The notes under the pieces are model-generated. The model saw only the letters and a program-made list of their open reading frames with translations. It was not told the DNA's origin and made no database searches. DNA of 43,403 nucleotides from Bacteroidota bacterium (GTDB lineage Bacteria > Bacteroidota > Bacteroidia > Chitinophagales > Chitinophagaceae). Below, in pieces: positions 7,594-15,171 of this stretch (the first letter of the stretch is position 1; each line of letters starts with the position of its first letter). Position numbers and translations under genes: made by a program. The stretch spans positions 1-43,403 of the forward strand of contig JAPLEH010000068.1 in the NCBI GenBank assembly GCA_026391455.1, written 5' to 3'.

Positions 7594-10470
7594 TTATTCA
7601 TCAATTGAAAGTTCTCTTATTAAGTCAACTATTTTGTTGTTGCTGAACTGTTTTCTAAATTCAATTTTTACTTGTCCGCCAAAGAATTTTTCTGCGTGTT
7701 TGATTTTTGCTTTTTCTTCTTCACGAAGACCGTCATCACTACCAACGTCTTTGGTTTCTACAATGAAGTTTAGTTTCTGTTTGCCATCTTTGAATTTTAA
7801 AACGTAAGCAAAGTCAGGCGAATAAGTCTTTCCGCCTGCAACAGGAATTTTGATTGAGTTTTTCGGGATTTTCGTAAATACAATAACTTCGTTGATTTCT
7901 GTTTTGATGTTTTTCATTTCTAATTCAGAATCGTAATACAATTCGTCAAAGAAATAAGACTTAGCCACGTCTTCATCTGAAAAGAAAATACCAATATCAG
8001 AAGCTGAAATTTCTGATAAAACATTTCCTTTTTCGTCTGTCAGTTTGGTTGGGTGAATGTTGTTTGAAACCTTTTTGTATTCAATACTGAATTTGTCAAT
8101 TGCATTTGCCATTAGGAAATGGTCAAATTTATCTTTGATAATTCGCAATGTTGTTGGATTCAAATGTTTGTTTATGTCTGTTCCTGCATCAATAATTGAT
8201 TGATGAATTGTTGCAAGATTGATATTTAAAATTTTTGAAAGTTCTTTTAGAAAGTCGCTGTATTTCATTGTTGAAATAGTTGCGACATTTCGTCCATAGA
8301 TTGATTCTGCTTCGTTTACAACAGCTCTATCATCTTTGATTTCAACTTTTGCAACTCGTTCACTTACTCCGTCTATTGTAAAGTTGCCTTTTTGTGCTTT
8401 CAAAAACTCGGTAAACAGGTTTTTAAATTCGGATTCTTTATCAAACTTATATTCCAAAATAACTTTTTCATTGAGTTTTTCCCAAAGGTCTTTTAACTCA
8501 CTGTATTTATCTGTTCTTACTGTAATTTTCTTTTTATCGTCTGTTGCTTTCCGAACTTTCGTGGAATTTACACCTTCAAAGATTTTCGGATAATTGTGTT
8601 TGATGTAAGTGAAACCATTTTCTTTAAAATCGTTGTTTCTTTTAATTACATCATTGTCGTCTAAAACTTGCAATAGGTCTTCTTCAGTTGTTTCGTAGAG
8701 TTCGCAAATCTTTTTAATCATTTCAGCAGAAAGTTTATCAGGCGTTTGTTCCATTGAAATTGCACCTGATTTCGTGTTGATTTCATTTACTAGAGAATCA
8801 ACAAAATCACTTTCGGTAAAGTCAACAAAATAGTTGAGATAAAACTGTTCATCTTTTACACGATTACCGTATTCATTTACTGGTAAACGTAAGCCACGCC
8901 CAACTTCCTGCAGTTTTGAAATTTCACTTCCGCTGCTTCGGAGTTTGCAAATTTGGAAAACATTTGGATTATCCCAACCTTCACGCAATGTCCATTTTGA
9001 AAAAATAAAACGTCTTGGATTTTCCAAACTCAACATTTCTTGTTTATCGTGCAAAATCTCGTTTATTTCCTTTTCAATTACTTCGTCTTTTTCGCTGTTG
9101 TCTTTTGAGAAATAGCCACCGTGTATGGCTGAAATATCAGTCAATGATTTTTCAAGAAATGCTTTATAATAAACGTCTTGCTCTACTTTCAGCAAATTTT
9201 CAATTTCAGCTTTTGCTAATTGCTCTACCGTTTTTTTGATGTAACCGTCTTTATTTCGGTATTCATCAATATTGTCAATAAAAAAAAGTGTTAGCGGTTT
9301 TATTTTTACATCTCTCGTTAAAAACTCTTTTTCGAGTTCAAAATGCTTTTGAATGGCTTTTTGAATCATTGTTTCCTGCAATTTTTCGGCATATGAATAA
9401 GGATTAATTTTATCACCCTTTTTCATTTCCAAACCGTTTGATAAAACAACCGTGCTCTTGTTCAAATTTTCAATAGTCAAATCACTCATTTCAGAGTGAA
9501 TCGTTTGTAAACTGTCTTTCTTTTTAAGCTTTACCGTTTTGCGTTTATCATTTTCATTTAATTCAAAACTTGCTTCTGTTCCGTCTGAATCAATAAACTT
9601 TACAATTGCATTTTTACCGCTGTCAAATTCTGTAATGTGTCCGATTACGCCTTTTACTAAATTTCGATTGAACGAATCAACGGCAGTTAAAGTGTAAATC
9701 AGATTTTCATAACCTTGAAACGTAGCACCATAACGTAAAATAAATTGCGGTTTCATTTTCTGAATGTTCTCCCACGTTTTGTTGCCTGTTCCAAATTTGT
9801 GTGGTTCGTCAATAATCAAAAACGGTTTGGTTGCTCCAATGGCATCAAACGGAACGGTGTATTTGTCAAATAAACCTTTGTCAAAACTTTTTTGCATAGT
9901 ATCAGAGTTTATCATACCTGCGTTGATAATCAAAACTTGAATGCTGTTTTTTTCAAAATTGCCTGAATTGACAAAACTTGTAACGGCTGGAGGAATGTAT
10001 GACTTCTTACTTTTGACATTTTTTAAGCTTTCTACAACGTGCAAATGCAAGGTTTTTCCGTATTGCTCTTTAAAATGTTCACGACTGCTGTCTGATTTCA
10101 AAAAATCTATTGTTCCCGCTTTGATAGAAAGCGTTGGCACAACAAAAATAAATTTGAAAATGCCGTACTGTTTGTTGAGTTCAAAAATAGTTTTCGTGTA
10201 AGTATAGGTCTTGCCCGTGCCAGTTTCCATCATAATGTCTATGATGTTGCTGTCACGTTTTATTCTTTCGCTTATGCCACCGTTATTTTCCTTAATCGTT
10301 CTAATGTTGTTTGGATAAGTGTTTCCTGTTTGAAAATCAAATACAGGATTTATGTGATTTTTATCCGTTTCGGTTGGCTGAATAAGGGGAATATCCTGAA
10401 ACACGCCAATAGTGCTATCTACTGCGTGTGACTGGTGGTTTAAGTTCTTTTCAAAATTAAATCCTTTCAT
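7594..10470 (-). CDS. res: Type III restriction endonuclease Res subunit
   Basis: A 958-residue DEAD/SNF2-like helicase-nuclease of type III restriction-modification. The Walker A is METGTGKT (around residue 82), the Walker B-like motif is IIDEPH (around 222), and helicase motif VI is VGRGLRLP (around 525). A C-terminal PD-(D/E)xK nuclease reads SPDF (around 884) then IVETKD (around 905). Full length for the family and without visible damage. It would translocate from an unmethylated site and cut DNA when complexed with Mod. The gene starts 3 bases after the mod stop codon, so the two are co-transcribed and likely translationally coupled. Confidence 0.95.
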   Translation of the reverse strand: MKGFNFEKNLNHQSHAVDSTIGVFQDIPLIQPTETDKNHINPVFDFQTGNTYPNNIRTIKENNGGISERIKRDSNIIDIMMETGTGKTYTYTKTIFELNKQYGIFKFIFVVPTLSIKAGTIDFLKSDSSREHFKEQYGKTLHLHVVESLKNVKSKKSYIPPAVTSFVNSGNFEKNSIQVLIINAGMINSDTMQKSFDKGLFDKYTVPFDAIGATKPFLIIDEPHKFGTGNKTWENIQKMKPQFILRYGATFQGYENLIYTLTAVDSFNRNLVKGVIGHITEFDSGKNAIVKFIDSDGTEASFELNENDKRKTVKLKKKDSLQTIHSEMSDLTIENLNKSTVVLSNGLEMKKGDKINPYSYAEKLQETMIQKAIQKHFELEKEFLTRDVKIKPLTLFFIDNIDEYRNKDGYIKKTVEQLAKAEIENLLKVEQDVYYKAFLEKSLTDISAIHGGYFSKDNSEKDEVIEKEINEILHDKQEMLSLENPRRFIFSKWTLREGWDNPNVFQICKLRSSGSEISKLQEVGRGLRLPVNEYGNRVKDEQFYLNYFVDFTESDFVDSLVNEINTKSGAISMEQTPDKLSAEMIKKICELYETTEEDLLQVLDDNDVIKRNNDFKENGFTYIKHNYPKIFEGVNSTKVRKATDDKKKITVRTDKYSELKDLWEKLNEKVILEYKFDKESEFKNLFTEFLKAQKGNFTIDGVSERVAKVEIKDDRAVVNEAESIYGRNVATISTMKYSDFLKELSKILNINLATIHQSIIDAGTDINKHLNPTTLRIIKDKFDHFLMANAIDKFSIEYKKVSNNIHPTKLTDEKGNVLSEISASDIGIFFSDEDVAKSYFFDELYYDSELEMKNIKTEINEVIVFTKIPKNSIKIPVAGGKTYSPDFAYVLKFKDGKQKLNFIVETKDVGSDDGLREEEKAKIKHAEKFFGGQVKIEFRKQFSNNKIVDLIRELSIDE

Positions 10471-10473
10471 TGC

Positions 10474-12555
10474 TTAATATCTTGTAATGAAGTCAATATC
10501 AATTTTCTTTTTGTTGGCGTATTGTTTCACGTTTTCCGAGAGTTCTCGCAAATTTTTACTTTCAAAGTGATAACCAAATGCAATGATTGAAGTAGGATTG
10601 AATGCTTTATCTGTATCAATTTTTTCTAAAACGGCTTTCAAATTTTCGGTTGTAAAGTTTTTGTGCAACAAATACAATTTTCCACTTCCATAAAAAGCGG
10701 TGTAACCGCCTAAATCAACAATTTCTAATTCTTGTGAAAGGGAAATGTTGTCATTTGTTTTCCAGGTAACAAGCAATGCCTTTATATCTTCTTCAGTCAG
10801 TTTCCCTACATCAAAAAGGGTTTGTGAACTGTCAAACTGCTCTGCTTCAAAATCATAATCTTCCCAAATAGGGGTGGTTTCAAAAATTTTGAATCCTAGG
10901 TCTTGTTTTTTTAAAGATGCAATTTCTGATTTGAGTTGTTTTATTTTCTCTTCTTTATCATCTAAATCTAATTTTCCGTCTAAAGCTTTTATTGCTTTTT
11001 CGTTGGCTTTTATTTTTACTTCAATATCTACTTTGATTCTTTTTGATGCTCTTTTAAGTCTCTCCTTTGTAATTTCAAAAATGGTAGGCTCAGCGTTTAG
11101 TTCTTCCTTTACAAAATCATAAGCAGCTTTATTTTTCTTTGAATTGATTGGTTCGGGTAGTTGCACCAAGACGAATTTTCTATTTTCACAGTCATCTGCA
11201 TTTAATTGAATTATTGCATCGCCAGTAGTTCCTGACCCAGCAAAGAAATCAAGGATTATGTCTTCGGCATTTGTAGATATCTCAGCAATTTTGTGAATAA
11301 GTGAAATTGGTTTTGAATACTCAAAAACATTTTCATCAAAATATTTAGAAATGTCCTTTTTGGCATTATCATTTGAATATTTATTGTCTATAAACTCAAG
11401 AGAAGAAGTTGCTTTTTTTCTTTCTTGAATTTCAACATAATATCCATTTTTCTTATCCTTTTTAATCACAGCATTTTTATAGGTTTTGGTGTAAATCCTG
11501 TCATTCTTTACAACAACGAAACCTGCTTTTAGACCAAATTCAAAAAGGTCCCTTGACCATCTCCAACAAAAATCACTTTTTGGATTAGCTGCTTGCCTTG
11601 CCTCCATTTGTTCTTTTGTTGCGTTACCTGGCCTATAAATAACTCCATCCAATTTAATTTCATAATCAAGAGATTTAGAATACTGGATAGAGCCATAGTC
11701 AAGAGTTTGACTTAATTTGAAATTGCCCCTTTCTTCATTATGTTCATCAACTCCATCATATTTTAAATCTTCAAAAGAGTTTTTTTCTAAAATAACGCTA
11801 TCAGTGTTTCGATAACAAATTAAATAGTCAGTGTTTTTTGCAATTAAGTCAGTCGTTTTGCCTGCTTTTTTTGTGATTCTTGGAAACTCCGCAACAAAAT
11901 TTTCTTCACCGAAAATTTCATCCATTAAAAGGCGAAGTTGTGCAACTTCGTTATCATCAATAGAAACGAAAATCACTCCATCATCTTTCAGAAGTTGTTT
12001 GGCTATGTAAAGGCGTGGGTATAAGAAAGTCAACCAAGCAGAATGGCTATTGCTTTCACTTTGTGTAAAATCTAAAATGCGTTTAGCTTTCTCAGCATCA
12101 ACACCAATAAGGTTTTGTAATTCTTTTGCGGTAAATTTTCTGTCATCATTATACACAAAGCCGTCACTTCCAGTATTGTAAGGCGGGTCAATGTAAATCA
12201 TTTTCACTTGTTCGTAATAGGCATTGGCAAGGTGTTTCAGCACTTCCAAATTATCGCCTTTTATGAGCAAGTTTTCAGAATTAGCGTTTTCGGGTTTGCT
12301 ATTATGAGTTTCGTCTGCTTTCAGCAAAGTGGTTGCAGGGTCGCTCGCCAAAAGCCGTGCATACGATTTTCCAAGCCAGTCTATACCGTAATTCTCAGTA
12401 GAAAAGTTGATTTCTTTTTCGGTCAAGTTGGCTTTAAACTTTTCCAATTGAAAATTTCCGTCTTTGTCAAAGCAATGAGGAAAATTTAATCTTAATGCTT
12501 CCAAATCTTTGTTTGGCACTTTTATGTTGTTCGTTATTTTTTGTTCATTGCTCAT
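10474..12555 (-). CDS. mod: Type III site-specific DNA methyltransferase Mod subunit
   Basis: A 693-residue adenine-N6 methyltransferase of the beta class: the catalytic motif DPPYNTGSDGF (around residue 122) precedes the AdoMet-binding motif FFAGSGTTGDA (around 437). The region between them is the variable target-recognition part. The C-terminal ~200 residues contain a Lys/Glu-rich coiled coil (KIKANEKAIKALDGKLDLDD) that probably mediates dimerisation. It methylates the recognition site and gives specificity to Res. The start codon overlaps the stop of the XRE regulator gene by four bases. It shows no phase-variable repeat tract. Confidence 0.95.
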   Translation of the reverse strand: MSNEQKITNNIKVPNKDLEALRLNFPHCFDKDGNFQLEKFKANLTEKEINFSTENYGIDWLGKSYARLLASDPATTLLKADETHNSKPENANSENLLIKGDNLEVLKHLANAYYEQVKMIYIDPPYNTGSDGFVYNDDRKFTAKELQNLIGVDAEKAKRILDFTQSESNSHSAWLTFLYPRLYIAKQLLKDDGVIFVSIDDNEVAQLRLLMDEIFGEENFVAEFPRITKKAGKTTDLIAKNTDYLICYRNTDSVILEKNSFEDLKYDGVDEHNEERGNFKLSQTLDYGSIQYSKSLDYEIKLDGVIYRPGNATKEQMEARQAANPKSDFCWRWSRDLFEFGLKAGFVVVKNDRIYTKTYKNAVIKKDKKNGYYVEIQERKKATSSLEFIDNKYSNDNAKKDISKYFDENVFEYSKPISLIHKIAEISTNAEDIILDFFAGSGTTGDAIIQLNADDCENRKFVLVQLPEPINSKKNKAAYDFVKEELNAEPTIFEITKERLKRASKRIKVDIEVKIKANEKAIKALDGKLDLDDKEEKIKQLKSEIASLKKQDLGFKIFETTPIWEDYDFEAEQFDSSQTLFDVGKLTEEDIKALLVTWKTNDNISLSQELEIVDLGGYTAFYGSGKLYLLHKNFTTENLKAVLEKIDTDKAFNPTSIIAFGYHFESKNLRELSENVKQYANKKKIDIDFITRY

Positions 12556-12761
12556 TTCTTGTTCTTTTTATTGTCGTTGTCAATTAAGAGGTCTTTCACA
12601 TTTACATCCAATATTTTGGCTATGTCGTAAAGAACTTCTATTCGTGGTTGTTGTCTATTTTGCACATAAGCATTTACCATATTGTAGCTTTTGCCCAATT
12701 GCTCAGCAAGCCAAGTCTGCTTAATGCCTTTTTCATCCAACACTTCTTTTATTCTGTTCAT
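12552..12761 (-). CDS. XRE-family transcriptional regulator of the R-M operon
   Basis: About 69 residues from ATG 12761 (MNRIKEVLDEKGIKQTWLAE). The helix-turn-helix is KQTWLAEQLGKSYNMVNAYV, followed by QQPRIEVLYDIAKILDVNVK, classic for the Cro/C1-type family. A longer frame from 12821 would need a TTG start and would contain the -7 box at 12783-12790, so the shorter start is preferred. Its stop overlaps the mod start by four bases. Such small regulators in restriction operons act as control (C) proteins that time Res expression; autoregulation is inferred. Confidence 0.85.
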   Translation of the reverse strand: MNRIKEVLDEKGIKQTWLAEQLGKSYNMVNAYVQNRQQPRIEVLYDIAKILDVNVKDLLIDNDNKKNKK

Positions 12762-12782
12762 TTGTTCAAATGATTCAAGTCG

Positions 12783-12790
12783 CAAATATA
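12783..12790 (-). promoter_or_regulatory. Bacteroidetes -7 box TATATTTG for the R-M operon
   Basis: It matches TAnnTTTG and lies 21 bases upstream of the regulator ATG at 12761. No clear TTTG -33 box is found at the usual distance, so the promoter may depend on the regulator. Confidence 0.5.
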
Positions 12791-12882
12791 GTTTTAAAAT
12801 ATTTTGTATCTCATTTTGCAAGATAAAAAGTAATCAAAATATTTTCAACATTCTCAAAGGTGCGTTGGCAAAAAATGGCTCT

Positions 12883-12929
12883 TTGGCTTTTGCCGAAGGG
12901 TTGGCTTGTGCGTTAGGGGCAAAAGCCAA
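12883..12929. repeat. 12-bp perfect inverted repeat TTGGCTTTTGCC / GGCAAAAGCCAA
   Basis: The arms are 12883-12894 and 12918-12929 with a 23-base loop. It lies upstream of the R-M promoter, in low-complexity DNA that also carries the right AT-rich inverted flank. Confidence 0.75.
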
Positions 12930-12951
12930 TGTGCCATTTGTGCGGCTGGCT

Positions 12952-12996
12952 AAAATTGAATTAAAAAAAATGTGCGGTGGGGAAAATAAAAAATAC
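12952..12996. repeat. AT-rich inverted repeat, right copy, flanking the R-M operon
   Basis: AAAATTGAATTAAAAAAAAT (12952-12971) and AAAATAAAAAATAC (12983-12996) are the reverse complement of the blocks at 7468-7487 and 7440-7453. The stretch from 12997 to 13142 has no gene. Confidence 0.75.
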
Positions 12997-13142
12997 AGAA
13001 GGGTCGGCAATGAGTGTCGGCTTACTCGTTGTCCGTTTGAAATATGGTCTGTATGTTGGTCACTTGTCGAAATGGTTTGCTTTTGTGTTAATGTTCAGTT
13101 TTTAGTCGTCTGTTTATGGTTGCACTGTCGTCTTTTAGGCTT

Positions 13143-13192
13143 GCTTATAACTCAAAAATATGCGAAAGTTTTTACCCCCACCAATTTCGCAT
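13143..13192. other. Right terminus of the R-M block and adjoining hairpin
   Basis: GCTTATAAC (13143-13151) is the exact inverse of GTTATAAGC at 7351-7359 and would form the cassette's 5' end on the minus strand. Directly adjacent is an ATGCGAAA (13160-13167) / TTTCGCAT (13185-13192) hairpin. The bases 13150-13170 recur exactly at 18465-18485. Confidence 0.5.
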
Positions 13193-13262
13193 TTTTTATA
13201 ATACTAGTTTATAATCATTACGTTAGAAAAATATTTGCCATTGAATTTATTTGCGCAAATAC

Positions 13263-13296
13263 CCGATTATAAACGACTATAAACGTTTATAATCGG
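13263..13296. repeat. 13-bp perfect inverted repeat CCGATTATAAACG / CGTTTATAATCGG
   Basis: The arms are 13263-13275 and 13284-13296 with the 8-base spacer ACTATAAA. A third related word, TTTATAATC, lies at 13209-13217. It could be an operator, recombination site or replication-type iteron; the sequence does not decide. Confidence 0.75.
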
Positions 13297-13335
13297 ATTT
13301 GCGTTTTTCGAACATACACCTCTTACCCCACCCCC

Positions 13336-13360
13336 ACAATACCAAAAACATGGTATTTTT
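13336..13360. repeat. Inverted repeat AATACC-N8-GGTATT, also seen near 14564
   Basis: CACAATACCAAAAACATGGTATTTT here and a near-identical CACAATACCAAAAAAAGGGTATTTT at 14562-14586. It is found some distance upstream of both copies of the 75-residue gene, so it is either part of the duplication or a shared regulatory site. Confidence 0.55.
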
Positions 13361-13445
13361 CATACCAGAAAATTTCTTAAAAATCTGCCTACGTAGTTTT
13401 TAAATTCATATCATTCTATTCCCTACTTTTACTCCGCGTTATATT

Positions 13446-13568
13446 CTTTCTGAGGTAGGTAGTAACCTGCCAACAATCCAGTTGCAGGCTTTTTTATGCC
13501 TGCAACTTTTACCGATATCGGTTCTGCACCCCCGTGCAGGTCAGTAATGGGCCTGCTGCCTCAGAAAG
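13446..13568 (+). ncRNA. Possible structured RNA: multi-hairpin element closed by a 10-bp stem
   Basis: The outer stem CTTTCTGAGG (13446-13455) pairs perfectly with CCTCAGAAAG (13559-13568). Inside are four hairpins in order: GGTAGGT/ACCTGCC with one G-U pair, GTTGCAGGC (13481-13489)/GCCTGCAAC (13498-13506), the palindrome ACCGATATCGGT, and TGCAC/GTGCA. This resembles a branched RNA junction. It ends 60 bases before the start of the first 75-residue gene. No known RNA family was recognised, and the strand is not proven because the stems are symmetric. Confidence 0.45.
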
Positions 13569-13627
13569 GTGTAACGCAACGGGACAGGCAGGACCGTATT
13601 TTTTTCTGCCGGTAAATACCTTACACT

Positions 13628-13855
13628 ATGACTCGCCCCACCCCTGCCCAGGTAATGGAAGCCCTGCTCAATGGCAACAACGACCTGTTTGTAGTAGATA
13701 ATATCATCGCCACCAGCAAAGCCATCATACACTTTGTGAGTATTTCCGATCTTGATGCCGACTGGAAATACTCCCTCCACGAACTAGAACAACGCTTACT
13801 CCTCTACACCCGCCTCTGGGAGTGTATGAACCCTCCTGTGGCAGAACCGAAATAA
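13628..13855 (+). CDS. Small hypothetical protein, copy 1 of a duplicated gene
   Basis: A 75-residue soluble protein starting MTRPTPAQVMEALLNGNNDL, with no signal peptide, membrane segment or known motif. It is nearly identical to the product of 14679-14906: only residues 10, 57 and 61 differ (M/K, L/F, T/A). Because most nucleotide differences between the copies are silent, the frame is probably real and under selection. A central ISDLDADWKYSLHELEQR stretch is amphipathic and charged. The function is unknown; the two copies bracket the CCHC-knuckle gene. Confidence 0.7.
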   Translation: MTRPTPAQVMEALLNGNNDLFVVDNIIATSKAIIHFVSISDLDADWKYSLHELEQRLLLYTRLWECMNPPVAEPK

Positions 13856-14089
13856 ATCAGGTACTTTATGGCGTATGCTATTACCCATTCCGCATATCCG
13901 ATCCGGCGGGAAAATACAGTATTCGGGTTGGTTTAGGTTACGGGAAGCCGTACTAGATGGAGTGCTAAAAAATGGGAGGAGGTCAATTCGTTTTTTACGC
14001 GGATAATAATATGTCTGTTTTTAAGAGTACTTACAGTGGGTAGAGCTTTCGACCGCTATTTGGCATTTACCTCAAGGCTTCGTTGCACC

Positions 14090-14521
14090 TTAAAACCAGC
14101 CTTTTTTATGCGGGCAATCGTCTGTAGCATGTTCTTTACTGCCACATTGCTCACACTCGGTATCATCCCTGAAAAAACCTTTTTTATGAGGACAATTTTC
14201 AGTGGAATGATTGTTACTACCGCATTGCTCGCATTCAGCATCATCTCTGAAAAATCCCTTTTTATGCGGGCAATTTTCGGTGGAATGATTGCTGCTTCCA
14301 CATTGCTCGCACGCTGTATCATCCCTGAAAAATCCTTTCTTATGGGGACAGTTGTCCGTAGCATGTTCTTTACTTCCACATTGTTCGCATTCAGTATCAT
14401 CCCGGAAGAACCCTTTTTTATGGGGACAGTTTTTGGTAGCATGATTGCTGCTGCCGCATTGCTCACATTTAGTTTCGTCAGTAAAAAATCCCATATAATG
14501 CTTCGTTAAATGATTATTCAA
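14090..14521 (-). CDS. Tandem CCHC zinc-knuckle repeat protein
   Basis: Up to 143 residues and essentially all repeat: five units of 26 residues, each CEQCGSxxHxTxxCPHKKG followed by a FFRDDxE linker. The spacing Cys-x2-Cys-x4-His-x4-Cys is exactly the retroviral/eukaryotic zinc-knuckle pattern, which binds single-stranded nucleic acid. Basic PHKKG after each knuckle fits nucleic-acid binding. There is no signal peptide. Either TTG at 14521 (an AAAGGA lies ~13 bases upstream) or ATG at 14494 could be the start. Such an array is rare in bacteria. It lies between direct copies of a 75-residue gene and is transcribed against them. RNA or ssDNA binding is inferred. Confidence 0.75.
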   Translation of the reverse strand: MNNHLTKHYMGFFTDETKCEQCGSSNHATKNCPHKKGFFRDDTECEQCGSKEHATDNCPHKKGFFRDDTACEQCGSSNHSTENCPHKKGFFRDDAECEQCGSNNHSTENCPHKKGFFRDDTECEQCGSKEHATDDCPHKKGWF

Positions 14522-14678
14522 TAATTATCATCCTTTCAAACTTACACACTGCCTCTAACACCACAATACCAAAAAAAGGGTATTTTAACTAAGCATACTT
14601 CATGTGTAATGCACATTAGCAGACCAAAGGGACTTTCAGCAGTACCACTTTTTTTCCCACCCATCAATACCTTACACT

Positions 14679-14906
14679 ATGACCCGCCCCACCCCTGCCC
14701 AGGTAAAGGAAGCCCTGCTAAATGGCAACAACGACCTGTTTGTAGTAGACAATATCATCGCCACCAGCAAAGCCATCATACACTTTGTGAGTATTTCCGA
14801 TCTCGATGCCGACTGGAAATACTCCCTCCACGAACTGGAGCAGCGCTTTCTGCTATATGCCCGCCTCTGGGAGTGTATGAACCCTCCTGTGGCAGAACCG
14901 AAATAA
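14679..14906 (+). CDS. Small hypothetical protein, copy 2 of a duplicated gene
   Basis: A 75-residue protein differing from copy 1 at three residues. The duplicated DNA extends about 15 bases upstream and ~110 bases downstream of each gene (roughly 13612-13965 and 14661-15013); the downstream part has diverged more than the gene. No domain is recognised. The conserved coding part against faster-diverging flanks suggests a functional protein. Confidence 0.7.
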   Translation: MTRPTPAQVKEALLNGNNDLFVVDNIIATSKAIIHFVSISDLDADWKYSLHELEQRFLLYARLWECMNPPVAEPK

Positions 14907-15171
14907 ACATGGGACTATTTGGCGTTTGCTATTACCCTTTCCGTACATCCGCGGTAAAATACATTATTCGGGTTGGTTTGGGTTACGCGAAGCCGTATTT
15001 GCATGGGTGTGGGGTGGCAGATGGGGATAAATTTCAGGGTTTCTGAGAGTGCTAAATGAGCACTTATTACCAACACCACTACGAAGAGTACCGGTTTCGT
15101 ACTATATAAAAGCTGTATTGCAGGTGCTTCGGGATCAATGAAGCCTTAGTTATTGCATGCAGGCCTGGTTG

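Noticed and set aside
7227..7604. 125-codon minus-strand frame after the res gene
   Set aside because: It spans the attC-like site and the AT-rich inverted flank, has no domain, and its composition follows the repeats.
12762..12821. N-terminal extension of the XRE regulator
   Set aside because: It needs a TTG start and would include the probable -7 box at 12783-12790.
6458..13151. Integrative conjugative element or prophage
   Set aside because: No integrase, relaxase, conjugation or phage structural gene is present in or near the region.
14036..14509. Long plus-strand open frame of hydrophobic repeats
   Set aside because: It is the complement of the CCHC-knuckle gene; the regular Cys/His pattern on the minus strand is far more convincing.
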